Assembly (NCBI GenBank): GCA_049324875.1
Contig: JBMONC010000050.1
Span: 21,965 to 85,964, forward strand
Source of the DNA: JAWLHU01 sp049324875
Lineage (GTDB): Bacteria > Bacillota > Sulfobacillia > Symbiobacteriales > Symbiobacteriaceae
DNA: 64,000 nt
Direction: 5' to 3'
The position numbers were made by a program, and so were the translations under genes. Below are positions 33,713 to 42,018 of the stretch, piece by piece. Numbering within the stretch: the stretch's first letter is position 1; each line of letters opens with the position of its first letter. The notes under the pieces were generated by a model, which saw only the letters and a program-made list of their open reading frames with translations, ran no database searches and was not told the origin of the DNA.

Positions 33713-35425
33713 ATGGAGATGCAGGCTGCACAGGCGTTGCTCAAGGCGCTGGAGTTGGAAGGGGTCGAGGTGATCTTCGGCTACCCTGGCGGGGCGAATT
33801 TGTACATTTATGATGCGCTCTATGACAGCTCGCTCAAGCATGTGCTGACCCGGCATGAGCAGGGGGCGATCCATGCGGCTCAGGGCTATGCGCGCGCCAC
33901 CGGGCGGGTGGGCGTGGTGCTTGCTACCTCGGGGCCGGGGGCGACCAACCTGGTGACCGGGCTCTGTGATGCCATGATGGACTCGACCCCGATCGTGGCG
34001 ATTACGGGGCAGGTGATCCGGCCGCTCATTGGGCGGGATGCGTTCCAGGAGGCGGATGTGACCGGGATTACCATGCCGGTCACCAAGCACAACTACCTGG
34101 TGACCGACCCGGCGGACCTGCTCCGGGTGGTGAAGGAGGCCTTCTACATCGCCCAGACGGGGCGGCCGGGGCCGGTGCTGATCGACATCCCGAAGGATGT
34201 GACCAACGCCCGCATCCCCTTTTTCTACCCGTCCACCGTCAAGCTGCCGGGGTACAAGGTGCCCGGGGCGGCCGAGCCGGAGCGGGTGGAGGAGGCGGCT
34301 GCGGCCATCCGGGCGGCGGAGCGGCCGGTGCTGCTCTGCGGCGGCGGGGTTGTGCACTCGGCGGGGGCTACCGGGCCCTTCCGGCGGCTCGCCGAGCGGA
34401 TGGGGGCGCCGGTGGTGGAGACGCTGATGGGGCTGGGCGGCTTCCCCATGGATCACCCGCAGTGCTTCGGGCTGCTGGGGATGCACGGGACCTTTGCGGC
34501 CAACCGGGCGGTGGCGAATGCGGATCTGCTGGTGGCGTGCGGAATGCGCTTCGATGACCGGGTGACCGGCATGGCGGCCCGGTTCGCCCCCAAGGCGCGC
34601 ATCATCCACATCGACATCGATCCGGCGGAGATCTCCAAGAACCTGACCTCCCATATCCCGCTGGTGGGCGACTGCGCCCTGGTGCTCAACCAGCTGAACG
34701 AGGCGCTGGAGGACTGGTCCCAGACGCTGCCGGAGTGGATGGGGCAGGTGCGGGCCTGGCACGATCAGCACCCGCTCTGGGGGGTGCGGAACCCGGAGGC
34801 GGTCTCGGTGGACCCGGGCGCCGTTCCGAAGCCCCAGCAGGCGCTCCAGGCGGTCTACGCCGCCTTCGGCCCCGAGGCGATCGTCACCACCGACGTGGGG
34901 CAGCACCAGATGTGGGCGGCCCACTACCTGCTCCGGAGCGAGCCCCGCACCTGGATCTCCTCCTGTGGCCTGGGCACCATGGGCTTCGGCCTGCCCGCCG
35001 CCGTCGGCGCCGCCATCGGGCGGCCCGACCGGGACGTGGTGGTGATCACCGGCGACGGCTCCATCCAGATGTGCATCCAGGAGCTGGGCACCGTCGTCCA
35101 GGAGAACCTGCCGGTCAAGGTGGTGCTGCTCAACAACGGTTACCTGGGGATGGTCCGCCAGTGGCAGGAGATGTTCTACAAGCGGCGCTACAAGGAGGTC
35201 GACCTCCGCTCCGGGATGCCCGACTTCGTCAAGCTGGCCGAGGCCTACGGCATCAAGGGGATGCGGGTCGACCGGCTGGGCGAGCTGGAGGGGGCCATGG
35301 CCGAGGCGAAGGCCCACACGGGGCCGGTCTTGATCGATGTCCGCTGCGTCGAGGAGGAGAACGTCTTCCCGATCGTGCCGCCGGGCGGCGCCAACACCGA
35401 GGCGCTGATGAAGGCCGGGAACTGA
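33713..35425 (+). CDS. ilvB: Acetolactate synthase large (catalytic) subunit
   Basis: ThDP enzyme of 570 residues making acetolactate or acetohydroxybutyrate. Catalytic Glu49 lies in TRHEQGAIHAA; the FAD-binding middle domain and the C-terminal ThDP motif starting GDGS (447-450) and ending LLNN are complete. ATG 33713 is chosen after GAGGGAGG, though the spacing of 12 is long. An incomplete copy of its first 86 bp sits before the N gap. Its regulatory subunit ilvN is at the other end of the locus. A terminator follows. Confidence 0.95.
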   Translation: MEMQAAQALLKALELEGVEVIFGYPGGANLYIYDALYDSSLKHVLTRHEQGAIHAAQGYARATGRVGVVLATSGPGATNLVTGLCDAMMDSTPIVAITGQVIRPLIGRDAFQEADVTGITMPVTKHNYLVTDPADLLRVVKEAFYIAQTGRPGPVLIDIPKDVTNARIPFFYPSTVKLPGYKVPGAAEPERVEEAAAAIRAAERPVLLCGGGVVHSAGATGPFRRLAERMGAPVVETLMGLGGFPMDHPQCFGLLGMHGTFAANRAVANADLLVACGMRFDDRVTGMAARFAPKARIIHIDIDPAEISKNLTSHIPLVGDCALVLNQLNEALEDWSQTLPEWMGQVRAWHDQHPLWGVRNPEAVSVDPGAVPKPQQALQAVYAAFGPEAIVTTDVGQHQMWAAHYLLRSEPRTWISSCGLGTMGFGLPAAVGAAIGRPDRDVVVITGDGSIQMCIQELGTVVQENLPVKVVLLNNGYLGMVRQWQEMFYKRRYKEVDLRSGMPDFVKLAEAYGIKGMRVDRLGELEGAMAEAKAHTGPVLIDVRCVEEENVFPIVPPGGANTEALMKAGN

Positions 35426-35435
35426 GAACCGCAAG

Positions 35436-35465
35436 AGCCGTCAGGCAGTGGCCTGGCGGCTTTCG
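35436..35465 (+). terminator. Terminator after ilvB
   Basis: AGCCGTCAGGC and GCCTGGCGGCT form an 11-bp stem with one G-U pair and a 4-base loop, followed by TTTCGCC. It begins eleven bases after the ilvB stop and probably ends the locus. Confidence 0.65.
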
Positions 35466-35546
35466 CCTTCGCCGGCGCCCGGGGGCAGGATTCTCCCCCC
35501 GCCCGCAGAATGTAGTCATTCACATATAAATAAACGGGGTGATTCT

Positions 35547-35936
35547 ATGGTGGAGACCGCCCCTGATCGTCGAGCGTACTTCCGCCTGGAGTTTCAGGAC
35601 CTGACCGCAACGATGCAGATCTTTGAGGTCGGTCAAAACCCGATCTCGGTGGAGCCCCGGCCCGTCACCATCACCGATCTGGGCGGGGGCGGCCTCTCCA
35701 TGCAGACCGATGTGGACCTGCCGATCCGCTACGGGGTCTTCGCCACCTTCGCCTTCTCCCTCGCCGGCGAGTCCTTCCGCTTTGTCGGCCAGCTGATCCG
35801 GAAGGTGGACGACCTGACCCACTACTGGTACGCCGTCACCTTCGTGGATGTGGAGGAGGCGGAGCGGGCGGCCCTGGTGGCGGCCCTGCAGCGGATCCAG
35901 ATCGAGCGCTCCCGCAGGGCCCGGGTGCAGGTCTGA
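35547..35936 (+). CDS. PilZ domain protein, putative cyclic-di-GMP receptor
   Basis: Single-domain protein of 129 residues. The RxxxR motif appears as RRAYFR (Arg9/Arg13), followed by ITDLGGGGLSM in place of the usual D/NxSxxG, so the serine position is glycine. The RxxxR and the glycine are kept, so cyclic-di-GMP binding remains likely. A GGGGTGAT site precedes ATG 35547. It stands alone between two terminated units. A cyclic-di-GMP phosphodiesterase (24495-25325) lies in the same window. Confidence 0.85.
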   Translation: MVETAPDRRAYFRLEFQDLTATMQIFEVGQNPISVEPRPVTITDLGGGGLSMQTDVDLPIRYGVFATFAFSLAGESFRFVGQLIRKVDDLTHYWYAVTFVDVEEAERAALVAALQRIQIERSRRARVQV

Positions 35937-36076
35937 TAGAGCGGGTCAATCAGGCTCATCCAAAAGATCGATCATCCCTTTGGTAGGAGTCGGGGCTCGC
36001 CGGGCATAACTCTCCAGAGGCGATGCTCTGCCACACATTCCGGCGCCGGGGGGCGCCTTAGACGGAGGGAACTGCG

Positions 36077-36931
36077 ATGCCACTGGTCTCACTTCGCACG
36101 CTGTTGGACGCGGCCGAGAAGGGCAAGTACGCGGTGGGGGCTTTCAACTGCAACAACATGGAGATCGTCCAGGCGATCGTGGAGGCGGCGGATGAGCTTC
36201 GCTCCCCCGTCATCATCCAGGCGAGCCAGGGGGCGATCAAGTACGCCGGGCTCCACTACGTGGTGGGCCTGGCGAAGCTGGCGGCCGAGCAGGCCACCAT
36301 CCCCGTGGCGCTCCACCTGGACCACGGCACCGACTACAACACCGTGGTCGCCTGCATCCGGGCCGGCTTCACCTCGGTGATGTTCGACGGCTCTCAGTGG
36401 CCGAAGGAGGAGAACATCGCCCGGACCAGGGAGATCGTCAAGATCGCCCACGCCGTGGGGGTCTCGGTGGAGGGCGAGATCGGCAAGATCGGCGGGGTGG
36501 AGGATGACATCGCCGTCGACGAGCGGGATGCGATGCTCACCCCGGTGGAGGATGCGATCGAGTTCTACGAGGCGACCGGCGTGGACGCCCTGGCGATGGC
36601 CTTCGGCACCGCCCACGGCCACTACAAGCTGCCGCCCAAGCTGGCGCTGGACCGGATCGACGAGGTCCACCGGCGGACCGGGGCCTACCTGGTGATGCAC
36701 GGCGGCTCCGGCGTCCCCGAGGAGGATGTGCGCAAGGGCATCGAGCTGGGCATCCGGAAGGTCAACATCGACACCGAGCTGCGGGAGGCCTTCCTGGGCG
36801 AGATCCGGGCCCAGCTGGCGGCGAAGCCCAGCGAGATCGACCCCCGCAAGATCTTCGCCCCCGCCAAGGCGGTGCTGAAGGAGAAGCTGAAGGAGAAGAT
36901 GACCCTCTTCGGCTCCGCGGGCAAGGCATAG
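36077..36931 (+). CDS. fba: Class II fructose-1,6-bisphosphate aldolase
   Basis: Zinc aldolase of 284 residues, the size of the GatY/KbaY/FbaA type. Catalytic Asp lies in LHLDHGTDYN, zinc histidines are in LDHG, FGTAHGHY and VMHGGSGVP, and the phosphate-binding segment is IRKVNIDTELR. It should split fructose 1,6-bisphosphate in glycolysis; tagatose-bisphosphate aldolase is the main alternative. A GGAGGGA site precedes the ATG. A strong terminator separates it from the PfkB kinase gene. Confidence 0.93.
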   Translation: MPLVSLRTLLDAAEKGKYAVGAFNCNNMEIVQAIVEAADELRSPVIIQASQGAIKYAGLHYVVGLAKLAAEQATIPVALHLDHGTDYNTVVACIRAGFTSVMFDGSQWPKEENIARTREIVKIAHAVGVSVEGEIGKIGGVEDDIAVDERDAMLTPVEDAIEFYEATGVDALAMAFGTAHGHYKLPPKLALDRIDEVHRRTGAYLVMHGGSGVPEEDVRKGIELGIRKVNIDTELREAFLGEIRAQLAAKPSEIDPRKIFAPAKAVLKEKLKEKMTLFGSAGKA

Positions 36932-36947
36932 GCAACAGGAGAACCGC

Positions 36948-36984
36948 TCGCCAGTCGGGAACAATACCGACTGGCGATTTTTTC
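36948..36984 (+). terminator. Rho-independent terminator after fba
   Basis: Perfect 11-bp stem TCGCCAGTCGG/CCGACTGGCGA with an 8-base loop followed by six T. It is a textbook terminator; the next gene starts 16 bp later, so partial read-through may link the two. Confidence 0.9.
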
Positions 36985-37000
36985 TTCAAGGAGGATCTTC

Positions 37001-37885
37001 GTGGAGCCCTTGTTCACCTTCGGGGACCTGGTGCTCGATGTGGTGGCGACGGTGGAGGGCGGGCTGGACCGGGATACCGACACCCCCGGCGAGGTCCGCT
37101 CGGCCCCGGGCGGCTCGGCGGCCAACTTCGCCGTCTGGACCGCCCGGCTGGGCGACCCGGTCCGGTTCGCCGGCCGGGTGGGCGACGACCTGCTGGGCCG
37201 GGCGCTGGCGGATGACATGCGGCGGGAGGGGGTCGAGGCCCATATCGCCCTCGACCCGGTCCACCCCACCGCCGTGCTGGTCCTCTTCAGCGACGGGAGC
37301 CAGCGGCACATGATGGTCCCCCGGGGGGCCAACCACCACCTGGATGCGGAGGACCTCCCGGCGGAGCTGATCCGCTCGGCGGGCTGGCTCCACGTGACCG
37401 GCTACTCCTTCTTCTGGGAGGGGCCCCGGCGGGCGGCGGCAAAGGCGATGGCCATCGCCCGGGAGGCGGGGGTGCCGATCTCGCTGGACCCGGCCTCGGC
37501 CGGCTTCATCCGCCGGTATGGGCTGCCGCACCTCGACCGGCTGAAGCTGCTGCTCCCCAACCGGGAGGAGGCGGTCGCCATGACCGGTCTGAGCGACCTG
37601 TCGGCGGCGGCGCTGCGGCTGGGGGAGCAGGCGGAGCTGGTGGCGGTGAAGCTGGGGCCGGAGGGGGCGCTGCTGGCCCTCGGCGGGAAGCTGATCCCGG
37701 TGGCGCCCGCCCGGCCGGACGGCCCGGTGGTGGACGCCACCGGCGCCGGGGACGCCTGGGGCGCCGCCTTCATCCACGGCCTGCGGACCGGCCTGGAGCC
37801 GGTGGAGGCGGCCCGCCGGGCCAACCGGCTGGGCGCCAGGCTGGTCACACGGATCGGGGCCCGCCCCCTGGTCCCGCTCGATTAG
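37001..37885 (+). CDS. PfkB-family carbohydrate kinase
   Basis: Ribokinase-like kinase of 294 residues. The first PfkB signature (GGSAANFAVWTARLG, then GRVGDDLLG) and the second with the catalytic aspartate, DATGAGDAWGAAF, are complete. Substrate could be fructose, a phosphosugar, 2-keto-3-deoxygluconate or a nucleoside; nothing in the sequence decides. GTG 37001 follows AAGGAGGA. Its stop codon lies within a palindrome repeated twice. Confidence 0.9.
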   Translation: MEPLFTFGDLVLDVVATVEGGLDRDTDTPGEVRSAPGGSAANFAVWTARLGDPVRFAGRVGDDLLGRALADDMRREGVEAHIALDPVHPTAVLVLFSDGSQRHMMVPRGANHHLDAEDLPAELIRSAGWLHVTGYSFFWEGPRRAAAKAMAIAREAGVPISLDPASAGFIRRYGLPHLDRLKLLLPNREEAVAMTGLSDLSAAALRLGEQAELVAVKLGPEGALLALGGKLIPVAPARPDGPVVDATGAGDAWGAAFIHGLRTGLEPVEAARRANRLGARLVTRIGARPLVPLD

Positions 37886-37914
37886 ACTCGAGTCTAAACT
37901 TGGACTCGAGTCTA
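37883..37914. repeat. Pair of GACTCGAGTC palindromes
   Basis: TAGACTCGAGTCTA (37883-37896) and GACTCGAGTC with partial wings (37903-37912) are spaced 18 bp centre to centre and can also pair with each other. They lie between the PfkB gene and the metY promoter. They could be a dimer or tetramer operator, or a hairpin; there is no T-run. Confidence 0.5.
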
Positions 37915-37949
37915 CTCACGCGACAGCTATCAGACCTGAGTACAGTTGT

Positions 37950-37978
37950 GCGACAGGTCGGGCGGTCCGTGCTACAAT
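37950..37978 (+). promoter_or_regulatory. Promoter of metY
   Basis: GCGACA (37950-37955) and TACAAT (37973-37978) are 17 bp apart, with a TGC just before the -10 box giving an extended -10. The leader is only about 30 nt, too short for a SAM riboswitch or T-box. Confidence 0.6.
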
Positions 37979-38013
37979 CTCGGTATGCACAGGTCAGGGG
38001 AGGCCAATGATTC

Positions 38014-39300
38014 ATGGAGAGACGTTACGCCATCGAGACCCTGGCCGTTCACGGCGGGCAGGCGCCCGACCCGGTGACCGGCTCCCGGGCGGTGCCGATC
38101 TACCAGACCACTGCCTACGTCTTCGACTCCACCGAGCACGCCCGCAGGCTCTTCTCCCTGGAGGAGGCGGGCAACATCTACACCCGGATCGGCAACCCCA
38201 CCACCGATGCCTTTGAGCAGCGGGTCGCCCAGATGGAGGGCGGGGTGGGGGCGGTCGCCTTCGCCTCGGGCCACGCCGCCATCGCGGCGGCCGTCCTGAA
38301 CGTCTGCCAGGCCGGCGATGAGCTGGTCACCTCCTCGAGCCTCTACGGCGGCACCTACAACCTCTTCGCCACCACCCTGCCCAAGTACGGGATCACCGCC
38401 CGGTTTGTGGACCCCGCCGACCCGGAGTCCTTCCGCCGGGCGATCACCCCCCGGACCCGGGCGGTCTTCGGCGAGGTGATCGGCAACCCCCGGCTGGACG
38501 TCTTCGACATCGCCGCCGTGGCGGACATCGCCCACGAGCACGGGGTGCCGCTGATCGTCGACAACACCTTCGCCACCCCGGTCCTCTGCAGGCCCTTCGA
38601 GCACGGGGCCGACCTGGTGATCCACTCGGCCACCAAGTGGCTGGGGGGCCACGGGGCGGCCATGGGCGGGGTGGTGGTCGACTCGGGCCGCTTTGACTGG
38701 AACTCGCCCAAGTTCCCCGGCTTCACCGAGCCCGACCCCTCCTACCACGGGGTCCGCTACGCCACCGACTTCGGACCGGCCGGCTTCATCACCAAGCTGC
38801 GGGTGCAGATGCTGCGGGACCTGGGAGCCTGCCAGGCGCCCTTCAACGCCTTCCTGCTCCTGCTGGGGCTGGAGACGCTCCCCCTGCGGATGCGGGCCCA
38901 CAGCGAGAACGGGCTGGCGGTGGCCCGCTTCCTGGCGGAGCACCCGGCGGTCGCCTGGGTCCAGTACCCCGGCCTGGAGAGCCATCCCACCCACGAGCTG
39001 GCCCGGAGGTATCTCCCGGGGGGCTTCGGGGGCATGCTGGTCTTCGGGGTGAAGGGCGGGTTGGAGGCGGGCGCCCGCTTCATCGATGCGGTCCAGCTCT
39101 TCTCCCACCTGGCCAACGTGGGCGATGCCAAGTCGCTGGTGATCCATCCGGCCTCCACCACCCACAGCCAGCTGACCCCGGAGCAGCGGGTGGCGGCGGG
39201 GGTGGGCGACGACCTGATCCGGGTCTCGGTGGGCATCGAGAACGCCGGCGACCTGATCGCCGACCTGGCCCAGGCGCTGGAGCAGGCCGCCCGGGCGTAA
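38014..39300 (+). CDS. metY: O-acetylhomoserine sulfhydrylase
   Basis: PLP enzyme of 428 residues of the Cys/Met metabolism family, making homocysteine (or methionine) from O-acetylhomoserine and sulfide. The start ETLAVHGGQAPDPVTGSRAVPIYQTTAY, the YTRIGNPTTDAFE segment and PLP Lys208 in HSATKWLGGHG match the long MetY subgroup, whose size is about 430. GGGGAGG precedes the ATG. Other gamma-family members (cystathionine gamma-synthase) are about 380 residues and less likely. Confidence 0.93.
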   Translation: MERRYAIETLAVHGGQAPDPVTGSRAVPIYQTTAYVFDSTEHARRLFSLEEAGNIYTRIGNPTTDAFEQRVAQMEGGVGAVAFASGHAAIAAAVLNVCQAGDELVTSSSLYGGTYNLFATTLPKYGITARFVDPADPESFRRAITPRTRAVFGEVIGNPRLDVFDIAAVADIAHEHGVPLIVDNTFATPVLCRPFEHGADLVIHSATKWLGGHGAAMGGVVVDSGRFDWNSPKFPGFTEPDPSYHGVRYATDFGPAGFITKLRVQMLRDLGACQAPFNAFLLLLGLETLPLRMRAHSENGLAVARFLAEHPAVAWVQYPGLESHPTHELARRYLPGGFGGMLVFGVKGGLEAGARFIDAVQLFSHLANVGDAKSLVIHPASTTHSQLTPEQRVAAGVGDDLIRVSVGIENAGDLIADLAQALEQAARA

Positions 39301-39362
39301 CAGGAAGGCCGCGCCGGGCGTCTCAAAGGTATTGAGACCCGTCGTTATGGGAGTGGTATGTG

Positions 39363-39779
39363 ATGGCGCTGAACGATCCGAAGGTGATCCAGTGGGTGGT
39401 GGAGTCGCCGAGGACCCTGGCGGTGGTCGGCCTCTCCGACAAGCCCGACCGGCCCAGCCACCACGTGGCGGAGGAGATGCAGCAGCGCGGCTACAAGATC
39501 GTCCCGGTCACCCCCAAGGGCGAGACGATCCTGGGGGAGAAGGTCTACCGGTCGCTGGCGGAGATCCCCTTCCCGGTGGATGTGGTGGACGTCTTCCGGG
39601 CGCCCCCGTACGTGATGGAGGTCGTCCGGGACATGGCCCAGATGGCCTCCAAGCCGAAGGTGCTCTGGCTGCAGGAGGGGGTCATCAATGCGGAGGCGGT
39701 GGCTGCCGCCGAGGCGATGGGGATCGATGTGGTCCAGGACCGCTGCGTTTACAAGGAGATCGTGAGGGCGGGCAAGTAA
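39363..39779 (+). CDS. CoA-binding domain protein (YccU/YneT-like)
   Basis: About 138 residues forming one Rossmann-like CoA-binding domain, as in YccU/YneT. The TLAVVGLSDKPDRPSHHVAEEMQQRGYKIVPVTP start and the PKVLWLQEGVINAEA segment are typical. Biochemical role of the family is not well known. A hairpin (GTCTCAA/TTGAGAC, 39320-39338) lies before it. ATG 39363 is chosen; a GTG directly before it is possible. Its stop overlaps the start of a decayed HAD-like gene. Confidence 0.88.
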   Translation: MALNDPKVIQWVVESPRTLAVVGLSDKPDRPSHHVAEEMQQRGYKIVPVTPKGETILGEKVYRSLAEIPFPVDVVDVFRAPPYVMEVVRDMAQMASKPKVLWLQEGVINAEAVAAAEAMGIDVVQDRCVYKEIVRAGK

Positions 39780-39890
39780 TGCGCGATCGCCTCATCGCGA
39801 CCCGCTATCGACGGCACCCTGCTGGATGAGGAGGCGGACATTCCGGCGCTGCAGGCGGCGGCGATCGCCGCCCATCTCCTGGCAGGCTGA
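39779..39890 (+). pseudogene. Remnant of a HAD-type hydrolase gene
   Basis: An ATG overlapping the preceding stop (TAATG) begins MRDRLIAT, and a shifted frame then reads AIDGTLLDEEADIPALQAAA to a TGA at 39888-39890. Together they resemble the DxDGTLLD start of HAD/Cof hydrolases, fused by a deletion to a short tail. The frame shift after eight codons and tiny size indicate decay. The homology rests on one motif. Confidence 0.4.
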
Positions 39891-39902
39891 AAGGGTCATG
39901 AA

Positions 39903-39945
39903 AGAACCCGCCGCAGGCCGTGATCCGGCTCTTGCGGCGGGTTCT
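39903..39945. terminator. Bidirectional terminator between CoA-binding and exonuclease genes
   Basis: AGAACCCGCCGCA and TGCGGCGGGTTCT form a perfect 13-bp stem. On the minus strand TTTC follows, just after the exonuclease stop; on the plus strand there is little T-run. Confidence 0.7.
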
Positions 39946-39956
39946 GCGCGCCCGTC

Positions 39957-40811
39957 TCAGGCGGTGGTCTGGGCCTGGAGCGAGCCCATCAGCGACCGGA
40001 AGCGGAGCTCTTCGAACTTGGCCCGCCCCTGCTCCCGGTTGAGCCGGAAGGCGCAGTCGGCGGGGTCGCAGAGCCCCGGCACCGCCCGCTCGATGGTGGC
40101 CAGCTGCTTGGAGAGCAGGGCGATCTCCCGCCCCTGCTCCAGCCGCTCCCGCAGCTTTCCCTTCTGGGTGTGGGCGTTCTCCAGCACGCCCTCCACCGTC
40201 TGGAACTCCTGCAGGAGCTTGACCGCCGTCTTCTCCCCGATCCCCCGGATGCCCGGGATGTTGTCGGAGGCGTCGCCCGCCAGCCCCTTCAGGTCGATCA
40301 GCTGGGTGGGCAGCAGCCCCCACTCGTGGGCGAAGCGGGGGACATCGTAGGTCTCGGGCTGGTTCAGCTTCTTCACATAGCGGACGGTGGTCCGGCTGGA
40401 GAGCAGCTGGAGGGCGTCCCGGTCGCCGGTCAGCAGGCTGACCTCGAGCCCCGCCTGCTCCGCCCGGGCCGCCATGGTGCCCAGGACATCATCCGCCTCG
40501 TAGCCGGGGGCGCCCAGCACCGGCACGCCCACCGCCTGCAGCACCTCCCGGAGCAGGTCGAACTGGGGGGCCAGCTCCGGCGGGCACTCGGGCCGGTTCC
40601 CCTTGTAGTCGGCGAAGAGGTGGGTGCGGCGGTTCTCCGCCACCGGCACGTCGACGCCCACGGCGATGTGGCTCGGCCGGATGGCCGCCGCCTCCCGCAG
40701 CAGCATCGCCATGAAGCCGTAGACGGCGTTGACCGGCCGTCCGGTCGGGTCGGTCATGGGCGGCAGGGCGAAGAAGGTCCGGAAGATGAGGCCGCCGTCG
40801 ATCAAGAGCAT
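39957..40811 (-). CDS. 5'-3' exonuclease (Pol I N-terminal-domain type)
   Basis: Stand-alone 5' nuclease of 284 residues, similar to the N-terminal domain of DNA polymerase I and to YpcP. Metal-binding acidic residues are seen in LLIDGGLIFR, PGYEADDVLGTM and TGDRDALQLL; the helix-hairpin-helix is in LAGDASDNIPGIRGIGEKTAVKLL. It should act on flap or RNA/DNA ends in replication and repair. No polymerase domain follows. The ATG lacks a good ribosome site, so the start is less sure. Confidence 0.93.
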   Translation of the reverse strand: MLLIDGGLIFRTFFALPPMTDPTGRPVNAVYGFMAMLLREAAAIRPSHIAVGVDVPVAENRRTHLFADYKGNRPECPPELAPQFDLLREVLQAVGVPVLGAPGYEADDVLGTMAARAEQAGLEVSLLTGDRDALQLLSSRTTVRYVKKLNQPETYDVPRFAHEWGLLPTQLIDLKGLAGDASDNIPGIRGIGEKTAVKLLQEFQTVEGVLENAHTQKGKLRERLEQGREIALLSKQLATIERAVPGLCDPADCAFRLNREQGRAKFEELRFRSLMGSLQAQTTA

Positions 40812-40892
40812 GGTGTCGATCGCGCATCAGGCCTTTCTGCGCAGAGTTCGCGGGGGGCCGGGGCAGACTAAGGCGGAGAGGGGGGATCGAAG

Positions 40893-41198
40893 ATGCTGTG
40901 GATCCTGCTCTTCGTGGCGGTGGGCGGCTTCGCCTGGTGGCTCTTCGCGCCCCGGCGGCTGCAGGTGATCGAGAACATCCCCGCCCTGGTGGACGAGGAG
41001 CTGCACGCCCACGACCTGGTGGAGACGGTGGAGGATGAGGAGGAGGTCGAGCCGGCGGCCCGCAGGCTGGCCCGGAAGGCCGGCGATATCCCGCCCAAGG
41101 GGCACGGCGACTCGCTGACCTTCGACTGGCCCAGCGACCCGCAGGAGCCCCACGCCCCCGGCGAGAGGCCCCACCAGGGCCCGCTCAACCCGCAGTAG
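40893..41198 (+). CDS. Small membrane-anchored protein of unknown function
   Basis: A protein of 101 residues: one N-terminal membrane helix (LWILLFVAVGGFAWWLF) followed by an acidic stretch (about 35-52) and a Pro/His-rich tail. A GGGGGG site precedes the ATG. Divergent from the exonuclease gene. No family recognised. Confidence 0.65.
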   Translation: MLWILLFVAVGGFAWWLFAPRRLQVIENIPALVDEELHAHDLVETVEDEEEVEPAARRLARKAGDIPPKGHGDSLTFDWPSDPQEPHAPGERPHQGPLNPQ

Positions 41199-41256
41199 GC
41201 CCGCCCCGCCCATGGGCGCCATTGGTTTCGCTCTCGAAACCATCCATTCGGCCTGC

Positions 41257-41279
41257 AGGAGGGCACTTCCTGCCCTCTT
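41257..41279 (+). terminator. Hairpin after the small membrane-protein gene
   Basis: GAGGGCA/TGCCCTC stem with a 5-base loop and a short TT tail. A second hairpin, GGTTTCG/CGAAACC (41224-41241), lies just before it. Termination is likely but weak. Confidence 0.45.
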
Positions 41280-41340
41280 GCGCCCAGCAGTTTCTTCCGC
41301 CAAGATGGAGAGGAAGTACGCAGAAGGAGTTGGCATATTC

Positions 41341-41634
41341 ATGGTCGAGCATATTGTCTGCTTCAAGCTGAAGCCCGAGGCGACCCCGGAGCAGGAGGCC
41401 CGGCTGATCGAGATGCTGAAGGCGCTGAAGCAGACAGTCCCGGGCATCGTGGACCTCTCCGCCGGCCGCACCTTCACCCCCGAGCGGGGCCACGGTTACA
41501 CCGTCGGGCTGGTGGTCCGGTTCCGGGACAAGGAGGGCCCGGCCGCCTACGGCCCGCACCCGAACCACCTGCCGGTCAAGGAGTACGTGGCCCAGGTCTG
41601 CGAGTCGACCCTGGCGATCGACTACGAGTTCTAG
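41341..41634 (+). CDS. Dabb (stress-responsive A/B barrel) family protein
   Basis: A protein of 97 residues matching the dimeric alpha/beta barrel Dabb family: VEHIVCFKLKPEATPEQ at the start, and HPNHLPVKEYVAQVCE near the end. Family members range from plant stress proteins to small catabolic enzymes, so function is open. AAGGAG lies 12 bases before ATG 41341. Followed by palindromic repeat copy 2. Confidence 0.9.
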   Translation: MVEHIVCFKLKPEATPEQEARLIEMLKALKQTVPGIVDLSAGRTFTPERGHGYTVGLVVRFRDKEGPAAYGPHPNHLPVKEYVAQVCESTLAIDYEF

Positions 41635-41644
41635 GTTTTTCATC

Positions 41645-41953
41645 GCCACGGATTACACGGATTACACGGATGAAGACATACGATGGACAATGATGGGGTT
41701 CGTACCCTTTTCATCGGTGGTGCTGGTGCGAAGCACCGCACCATGGTCGCATAGCACCATGGAGATACATGTGGCGCACGGTGCCAGCACCGGGGAAGAA
41801 GATGGGCAGCGCCACCATTGTCATATATGTGTCTTTATAATCCGTGTAACCACAGTGGTGCGGTGCTGCGCACCAGCACCACTGATGATAAGGACACCAC
41901 CCACATTTTTGTAATGTATTTGTTTTATCCGTGTAATCCGTGTAATCCGTGGC
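41645..41953 (+). repeat. Palindromic MITE-like repeat, copy 2
   Basis: A 309-bp noncoding element with perfect 27-bp terminal inverted repeats made of the CACGGATTA unit (41645-41671 and 41927-41953). Both arms also carry the GGTGGTGCTGGTGCG block in inverted orientation, so the whole element is an imperfect palindrome. Its right arm (reverse complement) matches the left half of copy 1 at 15088-15321. No coding capacity. Confidence 0.85.
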
Positions 41954-41960
41954 AAACAAC

Positions 41961-41994
41961 AACCCCCTGAAGATCGCTCTTCAGGGGGTTTTAT
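41961..41994. terminator. Bidirectional terminator downstream of the sigma-factor gene
   Basis: Perfect 11-bp stem CCCCCTGAAGA/TCTTCAGGGGG; TTTT follows on the plus strand and TTGTTGTTTG on the minus strand. It ends the sigma-factor transcript and any transcript leaving the Dabb gene. Confidence 0.85.
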
Positions 41995-42018
41995 CGGGCC
42001 GCAGGACTTGCACGTGAG

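Noticed and set aside
37915..38013. SAM riboswitch or T-box before metY
   Set aside because: The leader after the predicted promoter is only about 30 nt and shows no conserved blocks.
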